A stretch of DNA of 64,000 nucleotides from Kordiimonas gwangyangensis DSM 19435 = JCM 12864. GTDB lineage: Bacteria; Pseudomonadota; Alphaproteobacteria; Sphingomonadales; Kordiimonadaceae. Position 1 is the first letter of the stretch. Every line of letters starts with the position of its first letter. The stretch spans positions 263,289-327,288 of the forward strand of contig NZ_AQXF01000005.1 in NCBI RefSeq assembly GCF_000375545.1. Reading direction: 5' to 3'. Shown here in pieces: positions 62,204-64,000 of the stretch. A program made the position numbers and the translations under genes. Under the pieces are notes generated by a model. It had not been told where the DNA came from and searched no databases. It was given only the letters and a program-made list of their open reading frames with translations.

Positions 62204-62572
62204 ATGAACATTGCCTTGTGGATCATTCAAATATTGCTCGCGCTGCACACAGCGGCGGGCGCAGTGTGGAAATTCAGCAATTCCGAACAGACGGTCCCGT
62301 CCCTGAGCGCGATCCCGCACAGCGCATGGCTTGCCATCGCAGCCGTGGAGCTTGCCTGTGTAATTGGGCTTGTTGCACCCCTTCTGTACCGGCCTGCAGC
62401 GATGCTTGCCCCCGCGGCGGCCATCGTCATCGCGCTCGAAATGCTGGCTTTTTCCGCGGTACACCTGAACTCAGGCACCACGGAACACGGCCAGATGGTT
62501 TATTGGCTTGTGGTGGCTGCTATTTGTGCGTTTGTCGCTTATGGCCGCTTGGTACTGAGCCCAGTCGCCTGA
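62204..62572 (+). CDS. DoxX-family membrane protein, probable ECF41 target
   Basis: A 122-residue protein with four membrane helices: IALWIIQILLALHTAAGAVWKF, IAAVELACVIGLVAPLLY, the helix with PAAAIVIALEMLAFSAVHL, and VYWLVVAAICAFVAYG. DoxX-type proteins are often encoded next to ECF41 sigma factors, whose typical partners are carboxymuconolactone decarboxylases, oxidoreductases or DoxX. AAGGAG precedes the ATG. Confidence 0.88.
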   Translation: MNIALWIIQILLALHTAAGAVWKFSNSEQTVPSLSAIPHSAWLAIAAVELACVIGLVAPLLYRPAAMLAPAAAIVIALEMLAFSAVHLNSGTTEHGQMVYWLVVAAICAFVAYGRLVLSPVA

Positions 62573-62594
62573 GCTTGCCCAATGGTGACGGCCC

Positions 62595-63683
62595 CTATTC
62601 CGTTCGCTTGCAGTCAAGGAAGAAGGGGTCAAACACCGCACCGATCAGGATATGGTCACCCACAGGTGCCGCGACACTGGAGCCCGAGAGCGGGTCACCG
62701 TCGTTGAGGTAAATCTCCTCAACGTCGAACCCCTTACCGTCAAACGTGGCGCGGATAACCTGCGATGGTGAACGTTTGGCACTGTCTTTCGCGTGCCCGG
62801 GGAATGCGAGCGCGACCGGATGCGCGCCAATCCACAGGCTGCCATCGGGCGCGATTTCAATATTGTCGGCGCCTGTGCGGGTGTCTGTTTCGGCGGCGCG
62901 GGTCAGCTTGCTGCCATCCGACGCGTCACGCTTATAGGCAAACAAGTGCTGGCCGGTGGTCTCCGCCACGAACAGATAGTCACCGTCCGCGCTCAGCGCA
63001 ACGCCGTTCGGGTACGTAAGGCCACCTTCAATTTTCCAGATATTGAACTCGTTGCCGCGCGCGATACCGCCAAGCGGCAGGCGAACGAAGGTCTCCGCCA
63101 TGCGGCCGAAACGGCTTTTGGCCCCCTTGTCGATAGAGGCATAGAAAGTATCAGCGCTATCGGGGATAACATCATTGAGGCTGAGGTCAGCCTCAGAGCG
63201 CACGGTGCGCACCAGATGGAGCGATGCTTCGCCAATCTCGAACACCAGCACTTCTGACGCGCTGTCGTCCATATTGGCGCCACCATCCGCACGGTTCGGA
63301 TGATTCACAACAAAAAGCCGGTCTGCGCCTTCAGGGTTTTTCCAAAGGCCGATGCCGTGTGGGTGCAATTCCCCTTCGTAGTCGTGACTGAGCACAAGCG
63401 GGCTGGCGTGTGACCCTGCGCGGTAACGGTAGATACCGCCTTCCGCACTACCTGTTTGCCGCCACGCACGCCGGTCGTGGCTGGAGAGGTAGGCAAAGCC
63501 ACCCTCCGCGTCATAGGTGATGTCTTCCACCCCCACGACACCGCCGATCTTTTCACAACTTCCCGCAAAATGTGGCTCGATTTCGCGGAACATGCCGCCG
63601 TCGCGCAGCAGATCGAGCACAAAAATGCTCACTCCCGCCACAACCACACCGGCACCAATCAGAATTTTAGAACGACGACGCAT
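62595..63683 (-). CDS. Paraoxonase/arylesterase-like six-bladed beta-propeller, membrane-anchored
   Basis: The 362-residue protein has an N-terminal membrane anchor or signal (about 4-25) and the paraoxonase pattern: GVEDITYDAEGGFAYLSSHDRR, HPHGIGLW, RLFVVNHPNR, DLSLNDVIP, GGLTYPNGVALSADGDYLFVAETTG, and SLWIGAHPVAL. In PON1 these loops carry the calcium ligands (Glu, Asn, Asp). It probably hydrolyses lactones or aryl esters in the periplasm. ATG 63683 follows GGGGGAGG. It converges on the doxX gene. Confidence 0.85.
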   Translation of the reverse strand: MRRRSKILIGAGVVVAGVSIFVLDLLRDGGMFREIEPHFAGSCEKIGGVVGVEDITYDAEGGFAYLSSHDRRAWRQTGSAEGGIYRYRAGSHASPLVLSHDYEGELHPHGIGLWKNPEGADRLFVVNHPNRADGGANMDDSASEVLVFEIGEASLHLVRTVRSEADLSLNDVIPDSADTFYASIDKGAKSRFGRMAETFVRLPLGGIARGNEFNIWKIEGGLTYPNGVALSADGDYLFVAETTGQHLFAYKRDASDGSKLTRAAETDTRTGADNIEIAPDGSLWIGAHPVALAFPGHAKDSAKRSPSQVIRATFDGKGFDVEEIYLNDGDPLSGSSVAAPVGDHILIGAVFDPFFLDCKRTE

Positions 63684-63884
63684 GATATTTTCCTCCCCCG
63701 ACTCCACCTGATTCTAGGCCGCACGAACAGAATGGTCCAGAATCCATAAGGCCAAACACGCCTAAAAGGTGTATTATGATACCAAAATGGGCCGAATTCT
63801 GCGCCCTATGCCATAAGTTGCTTTTTTGGCTGGCATGCTACGGCAATTTGTTGCACAAAACCGCCGCTTCGGGGGAAGGGGTTT
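63684..63884. other. Divergent intergenic region without a recognised element
   Basis: The 201-base gap between the paraoxonase-like gene and the last gene should contain both promoters. No palindrome or -35/-10 pair stands out. Confidence 0.4.
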
Positions 63885-64000
63885 ATGAAACTGGAACAAA
63901 CATCGCTGGCAGTGCTTCTTTGGGCCACTTTTGGGGGCGCAATGCTCACGCTTGTCAGCACGCCGGCAGATTGCCTTAGCACGACCCTCAGCGCGCTGTC
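63885..64000 (+). CDS. Start of an exported or membrane protein, cut by window
   Basis: An ATG at 63885 after GGGGGAAGG opens a frame to the window edge: LEQTSLAVLLWATFGGAMLTLVSTPADC. The hydrophobic run is a signal peptide or first membrane helix. Too little is visible to assign a function. Confidence 0.6.
   Translation, partial: MKLEQTSLAVLLWATFGGAMLTLVSTPADCLSTTLSAL

Overview
The window looks like a chromosomal stretch from an aerobic, heterotrophic alphaproteobacterium. The coding DNA is GC-rich and there are many TetR, LysR and ECF regulators. Other pointers are a PAS_5-type protein, an NAD-linked molybdenum formate dehydrogenase, FecI/FecR/TonB uptake genes and an acyl-CoA pathway of the atu type. 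A member of Kordiimonadales or Rhodospirillales would fit, but that is inference; no rRNA or tRNA gene is present to settle it. I see no CRISPR array, transposase, integrase or prophage.

Layout. 1-3.4 kb: an HSL-type alpha/beta hydrolase (cut by the window edge) divergent from a TetR regulator with clear operator palindromes, then an EAL-domain c-di-GMP phosphodiesterase. 3.7-7.7 kb: a Tat-exported PhoD-like phosphatase converging on an RTX metalloprotease. 7.9-12.2 kb: a MacAB-like export operon (membrane-fusion protein, ATPase, two FtsX-type permeases) closed by a strong terminator. 12.3-17.9 kb: a glutaredoxin-MauE fusion and a DUF4212/sodium:solute symporter pair, divergent from a hybrid histidine kinase. 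18-20.8 kb: small enzymes and NTF2-fold proteins. 21.1-26.3 kb: an ECF sigma, FecR, TonB receptor and stand-alone STN protein signalling/uptake operon. 26.5-32.2 kb: an RND exporter, LolA-like protein and beta-barrel operon under a divergent LysR gene. 32.2-34.3 kb: a lower-GC islet with a Phd/RelE toxin-antitoxin pair and an orphan membrane protein.

34.4-36.2 kb: a MerR regulator with an NTF2-fold protein and a textbook MerR-type promoter, then a nitroreductase. 36.2-42 kb: formate dehydrogenase fdsGBA plus fdhD, with a helically phased repeat between fdsA and fdhD. 42-48.1 kb: an exported amidohydrolase, an AraC regulator, an SBF transporter, a D-aminoacylase-like amidohydrolase and a TauE-like permease. 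48.1-59 kb: a TetR regulator facing an eight-gene acyl-CoA operon whose first five genes follow the order atuB-C-D-E-F of acyclic terpene (citronellol/geraniol) catabolism, followed by a BKACE enzyme, an isovaleryl-CoA dehydrogenase-type enzyme and an acyl-CoA ligase. 59.1-64 kb: a Crp/Fnr regulator with a C-terminal cysteine cluster, a PAS_5 protein, an ECF41 sigma factor with its likely autoregulated promoter and a DoxX protein, a paraoxonase-like lactonase, and the start of a further gene.

The most interesting signals are the atu-like operon with an embedded BKACE gene and no HMG-CoA-lyase-like gene, the free-standing STN protein downstream of the FecIR/TonB genes, the Cys-tailed Crp/Fnr protein, and the phased GCAC array in the formate dehydrogenase operon.
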